Of a DNA stretch of 64,000 nucleotides, positions 33,495 to 43,630 are shown in pieces; the stretch's first letter is position 1; the number at the start of each line of letters is the position of its first letter. Made by a program: the position numbers and the translations under genes. The notes below the pieces were generated by a model that was not told the DNA's origin, searched no databases, and saw only the letters and a list, made by a program, of their open reading frames with translations. The DNA is from Micromonospora sp. WMMD1155 (GTDB taxonomy: Bacteria; Actinomycetota; Actinomycetes; Mycobacteriales; Micromonosporaceae): positions 3,828,001 to 3,892,000 of the forward strand of contig NZ_CP120742.1 of the NCBI RefSeq assembly GCF_029581275.1, in the 5' to 3' direction.

Positions 33495-33535
33495 CTGGCG
33501 GCCGATTGTCGGTGGGTTGTGGCACGATCTGCCAG

Positions 33536-33985
33536 GTGAGCAGCAGGACTGACGCGACCCAGCGCCTCGCCGACCTCGCGGTGCTGCGTCGGGTCCGCGA
33601 CCGGATCGACAGGGAGTACGCGTCTCCGCTGGACGTCGAGGCGCTCGCCCGCGGTGCGCACATGTCGGCCGGGCACCTCAGCCGCGAGTTCCGGCTGGCC
33701 TATGGCGAATCCCCCTACAGCTACCTCATGACTCGCCGGATCGAGCGGGCGATGGCCCTGCTGCGTCGTGGCGACCAGAGTGTCACCGATGTCTGTTTCG
33801 CCGTCGGTTGTTCGTCGCTGGGCACCTTCAGCACCCGCTTCACCGAGCTGGTCGGTGTGCCGCCGAGCGTCTACCGGCGGCAGGCGGCACAGGCGACGGC
33901 GGGGATGCCGTCGTGCGTGGCGAAGCAGGTGACCAGACCGGTCAGGAATCGAGAAGCGCGGCCCGCCGAGCCGCAGTTAGCGTGA
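33536..33985 (+). CDS. AraC-family regulator
   Basis: 149 residues from the GTG at 33536; the frame extends to 33506 without a better start. Mostly just the DNA-binding domain: two helix-turn-helix units LDVEALARGAHMSAGHLSRE and SVTDVCFAVGCSSLGTFSTR, then FTELVGVPPSVYRR, the AraC signature end. There is no N-terminal sensor domain, so it resembles MarA/SoxS-size activators or relies on its basic tail. It sits 5 bp before the VOC gene and upstream of the UvrA-like gene, all on one strand. Confidence 0.92.
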   Translation: MSSRTDATQRLADLAVLRRVRDRIDREYASPLDVEALARGAHMSAGHLSREFRLAYGESPYSYLMTRRIERAMALLRRGDQSVTDVCFAVGCSSLGTFSTRFTELVGVPPSVYRRQAAQATAGMPSCVAKQVTRPVRNREARPAEPQLA

Positions 33986-33990
33986 CCGGC

Positions 33991-34401
33991 ATGGACATCA
34001 CCATTCACTCGAGCTTCCTTCCGCACACCGACCCGGAGGCCTCGCTGGCCTTCTACCGGGACGTCCTCGGCTTCGAGGTCCGCCTCGACGTCGGGTACGA
34101 GGGGATGCGCTGGATCACGGTCGGGCCGGCCGGCCAGCCCAGCACGTCCATCGTCCTGCACCCGCCGGCCGCCAACCCGGGCATCACCGACGACGAGCGG
34201 CAGACCATCCTCGAGTTGATGGCCAAGGGCAGCTACTTCGGCGTCAACCTCGCCACCACCGACCTCGACGCCACCTTCGCCAAGCTGGAGGCCAGCGACG
34301 CCGAGGTGGTTCAGGAGCCGACCGAGCAGCCGTACGGCGTGCGGGACTGTGCCTTCCGCGACCCGGCGGGCAACATGGTCCGCATCCAGGAAGTGCGCTG
34401 A
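33991..34401 (+). CDS. VOC/glyoxalase-fold protein
   Basis: 136 residues with two beta-alpha-beta3 modules: HSSFLPHTDPEASLAFYRDV and LGFEVRLDVGYEGMRWITVG in the first half, SYFGVNLATTDLDATFAKLE and YGVRDCAFRDPAGNMVRIQE in the second. The family holds metal-dependent glyoxalases, dioxygenases and antibiotic-binding proteins (bleomycin/mitomycin resistance type). The Glu in the last strand (RIQE) is the usual metal ligand; the first-module His ligand (HSSF or HTD) is plausible. Position between an AraC regulator and a UvrA-like protein suits detoxification of a DNA-active compound (inference). Confidence 0.9.
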   Translation: MDITIHSSFLPHTDPEASLAFYRDVLGFEVRLDVGYEGMRWITVGPAGQPSTSIVLHPPAANPGITDDERQTILELMAKGSYFGVNLATTDLDATFAKLEASDAEVVQEPTEQPYGVRDCAFRDPAGNMVRIQEVR

Positions 34402-34430
34402 GTCATCCGCGCCCGACAGATGGAGACACG

Positions 34431-36812
<2,382 letters not shown>

Positions 36813-36866
36813 CGATCCGGTGCGGGCCCGTCTGCCTCTCCGGCTTTGCGGCTGACGGTCTCCGGT

Positions 36867-37319
36867 TCAGGCGACAGGCGGTCGGGTCTTCTCTGCCGTC
36901 CTGGTCGCGAGGGCTGCGCAGATGACGGCAATCAGCCCGAGGGCGACAGTGGCCGGAGTGACGTACCCGGGCACCGACGAGGTGACGTACGACCCGCCGC
37001 CGGTGAGGTGGCACTCGAAGTGCATCGGAAAGAGGCTGACGCCGTACCCGTCGACCATTCTCGCCACCTGCGGCCCGACCTCCCGGCAGGGTTCGATCGG
37101 GGAGGCGCCGGTTCCGCCGTCCTCCGCGCGCATCACCGCGTAGCCGAGGTTGAGCAGGCCCCAGGCGTACACGGCGACGGCCCCCGCGCCGACGAGGAGC
37201 GCTGCGGCCCACAGTCGCCCCGACTGCCTCCGGAAAACCCCTCTGAGCCCACGGACGGCGAGGATCGTCGCCGCGACGGCTCCGGCCAGTGCGGCGAGGG
37301 TCAAGCCGAGAAACAGCAT
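36867..37319 (-). CDS. Hypothetical membrane protein
   Basis: 150 residues with three membrane segments: N-terminal LFLGLTLAALAGAVAATILA, a second AAALLVGAGAVAVYAWGLLN and a third VALGLIAVICAALA near the C-terminus. An extracytoplasmic loop (about 65-125) has two Cys (EPCREVGPQ and HFECHLTG) likely joined by a disulfide and a Gly/Ser/Tyr-rich GGGSYVTSSVPGYV. Actinomycetes have similar uncharacterised proteins. Convergent with the UvrA-like gene. Function unknown. Confidence 0.78.
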   Translation of the reverse strand: MLFLGLTLAALAGAVAATILAVRGLRGVFRRQSGRLWAAALLVGAGAVAVYAWGLLNLGYAVMRAEDGGTGASPIEPCREVGPQVARMVDGYGVSLFPMHFECHLTGGGSYVTSSVPGYVTPATVALGLIAVICAALATRTAEKTRPPVA

Positions 37320-37421
37320 GACGACATCTTGATCATGCCGGGTCGCGGATGCAAGAACCCGGGAACCAACGCCCCTTCACGAGGGCGGCCGCCATGGCCG
37401 GACGCGGCCGGACATACGAGT

Positions 37422-37459
37422 AAGGCCCCTGACCGGGGTTTCCCCTGGTCAAAGGCCTT
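37422..37459 (-). terminator. Terminator of tRNA-Arg
   Basis: AAGGCCCCTGACCGGGG (37422-37438) pairs with CCCCTGGTCAAAGGCCTT (37442-37459) with one unpaired base on each side and a TTT loop. It lies 30 bp beyond the tRNA 3' end on its strand. Confidence 0.75.
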
Positions 37460-37488
37460 TGGTGCTGGTGGAGCTTTCTTAGCAAGTG

Positions 37489-37560
37489 TGCCCCCGGCAG
37501 GATTCGAACCTGCGCCCCCGCCTCCGGAGGGCGGTGCTCTATCCCCTGAGCTACGGGGGC
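37489..37560 (-). tRNA. tRNA-Arg (anticodon CCG)
   Basis: Reverse-strand cloverleaf: acceptor GCCCCCG pairs with CGGGGGC, D arm GCTC-AGGGGATA-GAGC, anticodon arm CCGCC-CTCCGGA-GGCGG with anticodon CCG (reads CGG), T arm GCAGG-TTCGAAT-CCTGC. Discriminator base A at 37489; CCA is not encoded, as usual in actinomycetes. No integrase or duplicated 3' end is seen near it. Confidence 0.95.
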
Positions 37561-37645
37561 TCAGCGACTGGAGAAGACTAGCAAACCTCCCCTCCGTACG
37601 CCGAATCGGTATCGGGTGAGCCGATCGTGTCGACGACCGGCCCGC

Positions 37646-37693
37646 CCCGGCGGTCAGGCCGCTACCGCCCGGCGGTCAGGCCGCTACCGCCCG
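37646..37693. repeat. 22-bp tandem duplication at the 3' end of the IS630-like gene
   Basis: Two copies of CGGCGGTCAGGCCGCTACCG with 22-bp period, the second overlapping the stop codon (TGA at 37676-37678) and last codons of the reverse-strand gene. Confidence 0.7.
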
Positions 37694-38395
37694 GCCGCAG
37701 CTGGGCAGCGGGTGCAGGACGATCCGACGTGGGAGCCGGCGCGGCCACTCGTTGCGCGGCCAGGAACCGTCCACGATCAGGTGCACGGTGCGCTGCTCCT
37801 CGCCGCTGAGCCGCAGCACGAAGTCGCGGGGGAGCGGCGGGTCCACCGTCGGCGTGGTGATCATGAAGCGCACCCGGCCACGGGACGAGACCGCCGAGAT
37901 CACGTCCGCGGCCGGCATCGTGCCACGCAGCCGGACCCGGCCGATCCAGTAGACCTCCGCGAGGTGCTCCTGGGCGGCCCGGGTGATCGCCGGGTACTCG
38001 CTGCGGACCCAGCGCTCCACCGCACTGACGCAGAGCCCGCAGGCGCGCTCGCGTGGCTCGCGCGGACCCAACCCCCAGGCCCGCAGGTACGCCCCGACGG
38101 CGCCGGGCTCCAGCGGCAGGTCGAAGCGCCGCTGGATGAGCGTGGTGAGGCTCTGCCTCGTCCACAGCTCCTCGTCCAGCCCGAACTCGTCCGGGTGGAC
38201 GCCCCGCAGCGCGTCGATCAGTTCGAGTTCCTGTTCGCGGCTGAGCATTCCCGGCTCGCCCTGCCGCTGTCCGCGACGGACGGCTGCCACCGCCCCGTCA
38301 CCACCGATGGTGTGGCGTCGGCACCAACTGGTCACCGAACGCCGTGCGTCTCTGAGTGCAACCCCCACGTCTTGGGCAACGAGCCCGAATCGCAA
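37676..38395 (-). CDS. IS630-transposase-derived protein lacking the DDE triad
   Basis: About 239 residues if the TTG at 38395 is used (GTG at 38368 is an alternative; the start is uncertain). The N-terminal helix-turn-helix VAQDVGVALRDARRSVTSWC and a winged second domain DEELWTRQSLTTLIQRRFDL are those of IS630 transposases, as is AVERWVRSEYPAI. In the catalytic domain, the usual IYWGDE is EVYWIGRVRLRG (first Asp lost). VISAVSSRGRVRFMI and VHLIVDGSW keep the fold and second Asp, but the chain ends at RIVLHPLPSC before the ELNPDE motif. It is probably a domesticated DNA-binding protein or a decayed remnant. No terminal repeats seen. Confidence 0.7.
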   Translation of the reverse strand: MRFGLVAQDVGVALRDARRSVTSWCRRHTIGGDGAVAAVRRGQRQGEPGMLSREQELELIDALRGVHPDEFGLDEELWTRQSLTTLIQRRFDLPLEPGAVGAYLRAWGLGPREPRERACGLCVSAVERWVRSEYPAITRAAQEHLAEVYWIGRVRLRGTMPAADVISAVSSRGRVRFMITTPTVDPPLPRDFVLRLSGEEQRTVHLIVDGSWPRNEWPRRLPRRIVLHPLPSCGRAVAA

Positions 38396-38526
38396 CTGGT
38401 CACGATATGTGTGGAGAAAACTCTCTAAGCAACGTAATCGCCTGGACCGCCCAAAAGCCCCATAAGGTGCATAAGGAGTGCAAGGGGGCGCGTAAGGGGC
38501 AAGTGGCGGCGCGGTGTGCGCCTTGG

Positions 38527-38597
38527 TCGACTCGCTTTCCCGGGAACCGGGGGCGTCTCGTCGCGGTGATAGGCCGGTTTCCTGAAACGCGAGTCGA
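38527..38597. repeat. Intergenic palindromic element, copy G1
   Basis: Arms TCGACTCGC (38527-38535) and GCGAGTCGA (38589-38597), with inner GGTTTCCTGAAA-like and TTTCCCGGGAACC segments. It belongs to the 534-bp gene-free stretch 38396-38929, which holds three palindromes and a tandem repeat, and no convincing gene. Confidence 0.7.
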
Positions 38598-38606
38598 TCA
38601 TCGGTC

Positions 38607-38653
38607 GGTGCCCGGTGCCCGGTGCCCGGTGCCCGGTGCCCGGTGCCCGGTGC
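38607..38653. repeat. Heptanucleotide tandem repeat (GGTGCCC)6.7
   Basis: Six perfect GGTGCCC units (38607-38648) and a partial seventh (GGTGC to 38653). It lies between palindromes G1 and G2. A seven-base unit in non-coding DNA is a candidate variable-number locus. Confidence 0.95.
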
Positions 38654-38691
38654 TCTGGTGTCAGGGTGGGCGCGGAGCGTTGGGTCGGACC

Positions 38692-38768
38692 TGATCGACT
38701 CGGGTTCCTGAAAGTCGGGGCGTCCTGTCGCGTTGATGCCCCGGTTTCCCTGGAAGCCGAGTCGATCA
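38692..38768. repeat. Intergenic palindromic element, copy G2
   Basis: 77 bp with arms TGATCGACTCGG (38692-38703) and CCGAGTCGATCA (38757-38768). It shares TTCCTGAAA, GGGGCGTC and CGTTGATGCCCCGGTTTCC-like internal sequence with G1, so the two are diverged copies of one unit. TGATCGACTC also matches copy B at 6134. Confidence 0.75.
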
Positions 38769-38795
38769 CCGGGTCGGCCGGGGCCAGGATGCGGA

Positions 38796-38844
38796 TCGCC
38801 GATGTGGCGGTGTCCGGATGTCCGGAACACCGCCACATCGGCGA
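38796..38844. repeat. Intergenic palindromic element, copy G3
   Basis: Perfect 18-bp arms TCGCCGATGTGGCGGTGT (38796-38813) and ACACCGCCACATCGGCGA (38827-38844) around a 13-base centre that itself holds CCGGATGTCCGG. The arm core matches the interior of copies B and C. It is followed by GTTGTGCAGATCTTG, a diverged piece of the copy A/E outer arm. Confidence 0.8.
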
Positions 38845-38929
38845 CGTTGTGCAGATCTTGTGGATCTTGCGGACCTCGACGAGATCGGCCTCGGGCTGAC
38901 GCAGACCGGTGCTGCCTCGGCCGGTCGGA

Positions 38930-39601
38930 TCAGCCCTTGGCTGCCTGCGCCTGGAGTTGCCGGAGGTTGTTCAACTCGGTCTGCTGGGTGGCCTTCATCG
39001 TCTTCGCCACCCGCAGCACCTCGTCGTTGTCCGTCACGTCGAGCGCAGCGTCGATCATGTGGATGCCGCCCAGGTGGTGGTCGTACATCAGGGTCAGGAA
39101 CTGTCTGTCGACCTCGATGCCCTGGGCGTCCCGCAGGGAGGTCATCTGCGCCGGGGTGGCCATGCCCGGCATCAGACCGTCCTTGAGGGTGGCGCCGTCG
39201 GACATCCACGACATCGGCGGCTGCGAGCCGGTCGGGCTCAGGCCCCACTCGCGGAGCCAGGTCTGCATGGCACCGATCTCGCCCTGCTGCCCGGTGGCGA
39301 TGTCGACGGCGATCTGCCGCACCTCGGGGAGGGTGGCCGACCGGTACGCGATGAGGCTCATCTCCACGGCCTGCGCGTGGTGGGTCGTCATGTCCCGGGC
39401 GAAGCCCGCCTCGACTGACGAGTCACCGGGTCGGGTGAGCCGGGGGGTGAGCAGGCCGCCCGCATACCCGAGGAGCAGCCCCACCACCACCATGATGGCG
39501 AGCGCCGACACGCCGTAGCGCGCCGCCGGGGCCCGACCGCCCTCATCCGGGACGGTCGGGGTGTCGTCGTACTCGCTGTCGGTGGTGGTGGGGGCGGTCA
39601 T
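38930..39601 (-). CDS. DUF305 protein
   Basis: 223 residues. Cytoplasmic acidic N-terminus, one membrane helix (YGVSALAIMVVVGLLLGYAG), then an extracytoplasmic DUF305 four-helix bundle of the ferritin-like type with His/Met-rich motifs: FARDMTTHHAQAVEMSLIAY and FLTLMYDHHLGGIHMIDAAL, a duplicated HH...M pattern that could bind copper or iron. Begins 8 bp after the end of the DUF3105 gene, so the two form an operon. DUF305/DUF3105 pairs next to argS are common in actinomycetes; function unproven. Confidence 0.92.
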   Translation of the reverse strand: MTAPTTTDSEYDDTPTVPDEGGRAPAARYGVSALAIMVVVGLLLGYAGGLLTPRLTRPGDSSVEAGFARDMTTHHAQAVEMSLIAYRSATLPEVRQIAVDIATGQQGEIGAMQTWLREWGLSPTGSQPPMSWMSDGATLKDGLMPGMATPAQMTSLRDAQGIEVDRQFLTLMYDHHLGGIHMIDAALDVTDNDEVLRVAKTMKATQQTELNNLRQLQAQAAKG

Positions 39602-39609
39602 CGGGGTCC

Positions 39610-40419
39610 TTACTGGGTGGGCTGCTGCTGGAGCTCACGCGGCGTGGTGCCGGTGGCGGTGATGCCGGTGTTGCAGAGCGCCGTCGGGCCCTCGACCGAG
39701 GCGTTGACCCGCAGGTCCTTGATGAACTCGTCGATCCGCGAGTCGTCGGCGTTGTCGACCTTGAGCTGGTAGCCCCACGCCTGCAGCGAGATCGGCTTGT
39801 CCAGGCCCTCGTACGGGCTCATGAAGGTCTTCTCGACGCCGCGCACCTTGCCGGCGAGCTTGTCGACCTGGTCCTGGGGCAGGTCCGGCCGGTACGTGAT
39901 CCAGACGGCGCCGTGCTCCAGGCTGTGCACCGCGTGCTCGTTGGCGATCGGGGCGTCGTAGACGTCGCCCATGCAGTTCTGCCAGGCGGCGTTGTGCACC
40001 CCACCCACCGGCGGCGAGTACTTCCAGGTCAGCGGGCCCGACTTGTGCGACTCGTACTTGAGGCTGTCGGGGTCGGACTTGCGGATGTTGGCGATGCCGT
40101 CGATGGCGTTGGCCCGCTTGTCCCACGGCTTGGAGCCCTGGAAGGACGCCCAGGCGCCGTACCCGATGATGCCGGCCGCCAGCACGCCGACCGCGACGAA
40201 GAGCGCGATCGGGCCCCAGGCGCGGCCCTGGGTCACCTTGACCGGAGTGACCGGCTTGCGCGGGCCCTTGCCGCCGGCTCGGGGGGAGCCTGCCGGCTTG
40301 CCCGTCGGCTTGCCGGAACCGGCCTTGGCGCCGGACGCAGGCCGGCCCGCTGCCGGCTTCTTGCCGGTGCTGACCACGGTCGGGCGGCGCTCCGGGCCAC
40401 CCGGGGTGCTGATGCTCAT
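39610..40419 (-). CDS. DUF3105 protein
   Basis: 269 residues. Lys/Gly/Pro-rich disordered cytoplasmic N-terminus (about 1-65), one membrane helix (WGPIALFVAVGVLAAGIIGY) and an exported DUF3105 domain (about 100-245). The family motif GGVHNAAWQNCMGDVYD followed by HAVHSLEHGAVWITYRP has conserved His and Cys residues suitable for metal binding. Operon with DUF305 downstream (8-bp gap). Role unknown; a joint extracytoplasmic metal or redox function is a reasonable guess. Confidence 0.92.
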   Translation of the reverse strand: MSISTPGGPERRPTVVSTGKKPAAGRPASGAKAGSGKPTGKPAGSPRAGGKGPRKPVTPVKVTQGRAWGPIALFVAVGVLAAGIIGYGAWASFQGSKPWDKRANAIDGIANIRKSDPDSLKYESHKSGPLTWKYSPPVGGVHNAAWQNCMGDVYDAPIANEHAVHSLEHGAVWITYRPDLPQDQVDKLAGKVRGVEKTFMSPYEGLDKPISLQAWGYQLKVDNADDSRIDEFIKDLRVNASVEGPTALCNTGITATGTTPRELQQQPTQ

Positions 40420-40516
40420 CGTGCCTCGTCAAGTCGGTCGGTCAGGGGAGTGGCGGGCCGGATGACGCGCAGGGGAGCCGCCGAGTGCCCGAGTCTACCC
40501 CCGATAACATGGTTGG

Positions 40517-42184
40517 GTGACTCCTGCAGAACTAGCCTCGGTCGTCCTTGCCGCCGCACACGCCGTCTTCGACCAGCGCGGGCTCGACCGCGCCGCGTTG
40601 CCGGAGCGCACTGTGGTGGAGCGACCGCGCAACCCTGAGCACGGCGACTACGCCTCGACGCTCGCGCTGCAGTTGAGCAAGAAGGTGGGTGTCCCGCCGC
40701 GGGAGCTGGCCACCGCTCTGGCCGACGAGCTGGGCCGGGCAGCGGGTGTCAAATCGGTGGAAATCGCCGGGCCGGGCTTCCTCAACATCCGGCTCGACGC
40801 CGCTGCCGCCGGTCAGCTCGCCCGGGTGATCGTCGAGGCCGGCGCCGAGTACGGGCGCAGCGACCGGCTCGCCGGCGAGAGGATCAACCTGGAGTTCGTC
40901 TCGGCCAACCCGACCGGCCCGGTGCACATCGGCGGGGTGCGCTGGGCGGCCGTCGGCGACGCGTTGAGCCGGCTGCTGCGGGCCACCGGCGCCGACGTCG
41001 GCACGGAGTACTACTTCAACGACGCCGGTTCGCAGATCGACCGGTTCGCCCGGTCGCTGCTGGCCGCCGCGAAGGGTGAGGCCGCGCCGGAGGACGGCTA
41101 CGGCGGGGCGTACATCGCCGAGATCGCCACCGAGGTGCAGGCCCGGCGGCCGGAGGTGCGCTCGCTGGACGACGACGCCGCCCAGGAGGTCTTCCGGGTC
41201 GAGGGTGTCGCGCTGATGTTCGACGAGATCCGCTCCTCGCTGCGCGACTTCGGGGTGGAGTTCGACACCTACTTCAACGAGAAGGACCTGCACGACCGGG
41301 GCGAACTCGACCTGGCATTGAACCGGTTGCGCGCGCAGGGGCACCTCTACGAGTCCGAGGGTGCGACCTGGCTGCGCACCACCGACTTCGGTGACGACAA
41401 GGACCGGGTGCTGCGCAAGTCCAACGGCGAGTGGACGTACTTCGCCGCGGACTGCGCCTACTACCTGGACAAGCGGGAGCGCGGCTTCGAGCGGGTCGTG
41501 ATCATGCTGGGCGCCGACCACCACGGCTACATCGGCCGGATGAAGGCCATGGCCGCGTGCTTCGGCGACGACCCGGAGCGCAACCTGGAGATCCTCATCG
41601 GGCAGCTGGTCAGCCTGCTGCGCGACGGCGCCCCGATGCGGATGAGCAAGCGGTTCGGCACCGTGGTGAGCCTGGAGGACTTCGTCGAGGCGATCGGCGT
41701 GGACGCCGCCCGGTACGCGCTGGCCCGCTACTCCAGCGACTCCCCGATCGACATCGACATCGAGCTGTGGACCCGGGCGACCCGCGACAACCCGGTCTAC
41801 TACGTGCAGTACGTCGCCGCCCGGACGGCGGGCGTGGCCCGCAACGCCGCCGAGGTGGGGCTGGTCCCGGGTGACGCCGACGCGTTCCGTCCCGAGCTGC
41901 TCGACCACGAGAAGGAGAACGAGCTGCTCAAGGCGCTCGCCGAGTTCCCCGCGGTGGTGGCCACGGCCGCCGAGCTGCGGGAGCCGCACCGGGTGGCCCG
42001 CTACCTGGAGGAGAGCGTGGCCGCCTCCTACCACCGCTTCTACGACAACTGTCGGGTGCTGCCGCTTGGCGACGAGGAGGTCACCGACCTGCACCGGGCC
42101 CGGCTCTGGCTGAACAACGCCACCCGCACGGTGATCGCCAACGGGCTGCACCTGCTCGGCGTCTCCGCCCCCGAGAGGATGTGA
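40517..42184 (+). CDS. argS: Arginyl-tRNA synthetase
   Basis: 555 residues from a GTG. Class I aminoacyl-tRNA synthetase that charges tRNA-Arg. N-terminal ArgS-specific domain (about 1-115, [20 protein letters not shown]), HIGH motif as [25 protein letters not shown]-equivalent [16 protein letters not shown], and the C-terminal DALR anticodon-binding helices to the end ([27 protein letters not shown]). Full length for the family. It leads a tract with lysA and hom, 60 bp before lysA, and is divergent from the DUF3105/DUF305 operon. Confidence 0.97.
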   Translation: MTPAELASVVLAAAHAVFDQRGLDRAALPERTVVERPRNPEHGDYASTLALQLSKKVGVPPRELATALADELGRAAGVKSVEIAGPGFLNIRLDAAAAGQLARVIVEAGAEYGRSDRLAGERINLEFVSANPTGPVHIGGVRWAAVGDALSRLLRATGADVGTEYYFNDAGSQIDRFARSLLAAAKGEAAPEDGYGGAYIAEIATEVQARRPEVRSLDDDAAQEVFRVEGVALMFDEIRSSLRDFGVEFDTYFNEKDLHDRGELDLALNRLRAQGHLYESEGATWLRTTDFGDDKDRVLRKSNGEWTYFAADCAYYLDKRERGFERVVIMLGADHHGYIGRMKAMAACFGDDPERNLEILIGQLVSLLRDGAPMRMSKRFGTVVSLEDFVEAIGVDAARYALARYSSDSPIDIDIELWTRATRDNPVYYVQYVAARTAGVARNAAEVGLVPGDADAFRPELLDHEKENELLKALAEFPAVVATAAELREPHRVARYLEESVAASYHRFYDNCRVLPLGDEEVTDLHRARLWLNNATRTVIANGLHLLGVSAPERM

Positions 42185-42244
42185 TCGCGTGCGAGCGCGA
42201 GGAGTGAGCTTGCGAGCCCCGCAGTCGCGAAGCGGAGACAAGTA

Positions 42245-43630
42245 ATGCGCGCTCACGAGGCCGGTGCGCTGCACGCGGACATCAACAACCGGGGGCCGGC
42301 CTGGCTGCGTACCCCGGAGGACGTGAACGCCCTGCTGCCGACGCTGTGGCCGCGCAGCGTGACGCGCGGCGCGGACGGCGCGCTCGCCGTCGCGGGCCTG
42401 AGCGTCCGCGACATCGCGGCCGAGTTCGGCACCCCGGTGTACGTCCTCGACGAGGCCGACCTGCGGTCGCGCTGCCGCGACTTCCGGGCGGCCTTCCCGA
42501 CCGAGGACGTGTTCTACGCGGGCAAGGCGTTCCTCTGCCGGGCGGTGGTCCGGATGATCGCCGAGGAGGGCCTGCACCTGGACGTCTGCACCGGAGGTGA
42601 GCTGGCCACCGCGCTGTCGGCCGGGATGCCACCGGAGCGGATCGGCTTCCACGGCAACAACAAGTCGGTCGCCGAGCTGGGCCGGGCGTTGGACGCCGGG
42701 GTGGGCCGGATCATCGTCGACTCGTTCACCGAGATCGACCGGCTCACCGCGTTGGCTCGCGAGCGCGGGGTGCGGCCCCGGGTGCTGGTCCGGGTCACCG
42801 TGGGCGTCGAGGCGCACACCCACGAGTTCATCGCCACCGCCCACGAGGACCAGAAGTTCGGCTTCTCCCTCGCGGGCGGTGCCGCCGCCAACGCCGCGTT
42901 CAAGATCCTCGATGAGGGCGTGTTGGAGCTGCGCGGTCTGCACTCGCACATCGGCTCGCAGATCTTCGACGCCAGCGGCTTCGAGGTCTCGGCCCGCCGG
43001 GTGCTCGCCCTGCAGGCGCAGATCCGCGACGCACGCGGGGTGGAGCTGCCCGAGCTGGACCTGGGCGGCGGCTTCGGCATCGCGTACACCACCCAGGACG
43101 ACCCGGCCACCCCGCAGGACCTGGCCAAGCGACTACGCAAGATCGTCGATTCGGAGTGCGCGGCGGAGAACCTGGCCGTGCCGCACCTGTCGATCGAGCC
43201 GGGCCGGGCCATCGTCGGGCCGGCCGTGTTCACCCTCTACGAGGTCGGCACGGTCAAGACCCTCGACGGCATCAGGACGTACGTCAGCGTCGACGGCGGG
43301 ATGAGCGACAACATCCGGACGGCCCTCTACGACGCGTCCTACTCGGCGACGCTGGCCTCGCGGGCCTCGGGCGCGCAGCCGTTGCTCGCCCGCGTGGTGG
43401 GAAAGCACTGTGAGTCCGGGGACATCGTGGTGAAGGATGAATTCCTGCCCGCCGACGTGCAGCCCGGAGATCTTGTCGCGGTGCCCGGCACCGGTGCGTA
43501 CTGCCGCAGCATGGCCAGCAACTACAACCATGTGCCGCGGCCACCGGTGATCGCGGTACGCGACGGCCAGGCGCGCCTGATCGTCCGGCGGGAAACCGAA
43601 GAGGACCTGCTCGCATTGGATGTTGGATGA
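42245..43630 (+). CDS. lysA: Diaminopimelate decarboxylase
   Basis: 461 residues. PLP enzyme that decarboxylates meso-diaminopimelate to lysine, the last step of the pathway. Alanine-racemase-like barrel with the PLP Lys in VFYAGKAFLCRAVV, HSHIGSQIFD, the glycine loop GGGFGIAY, EPGRAIVGPA, and the sheet domain with GKHCESGDIVV (active-site Cys). Ribosome site GCGGAGAC upstream. Its TGA overlaps the hom start by four bases (ATGA), tying lysine and threonine branches together. Confidence 0.97.
   Translation: MRAHEAGALHADINNRGPAWLRTPEDVNALLPTLWPRSVTRGADGALAVAGLSVRDIAAEFGTPVYVLDEADLRSRCRDFRAAFPTEDVFYAGKAFLCRAVVRMIAEEGLHLDVCTGGELATALSAGMPPERIGFHGNNKSVAELGRALDAGVGRIIVDSFTEIDRLTALARERGVRPRVLVRVTVGVEAHTHEFIATAHEDQKFGFSLAGGAAANAAFKILDEGVLELRGLHSHIGSQIFDASGFEVSARRVLALQAQIRDARGVELPELDLGGGFGIAYTTQDDPATPQDLAKRLRKIVDSECAAENLAVPHLSIEPGRAIVGPAVFTLYEVGTVKTLDGIRTYVSVDGGMSDNIRTALYDASYSATLASRASGAQPLLARVVGKHCESGDIVVKDEFLPADVQPGDLVAVPGTGAYCRSMASNYNHVPRPPVIAVRDGQARLIVRRETEEDLLALDVG

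Noticed and set aside
37489..37560. tRNA-Arg as an integration site
   Set aside because: No integrase, no second copy of the tRNA 3' end and no phage-like genes nearby; the foreign-looking IS is 18 kb away.
40532..42949. 805-codon reverse frame over argS and lysA
   Set aside because: Low-complexity His/Arg/Gln translation; both plus-strand enzymes are complete with catalytic motifs.
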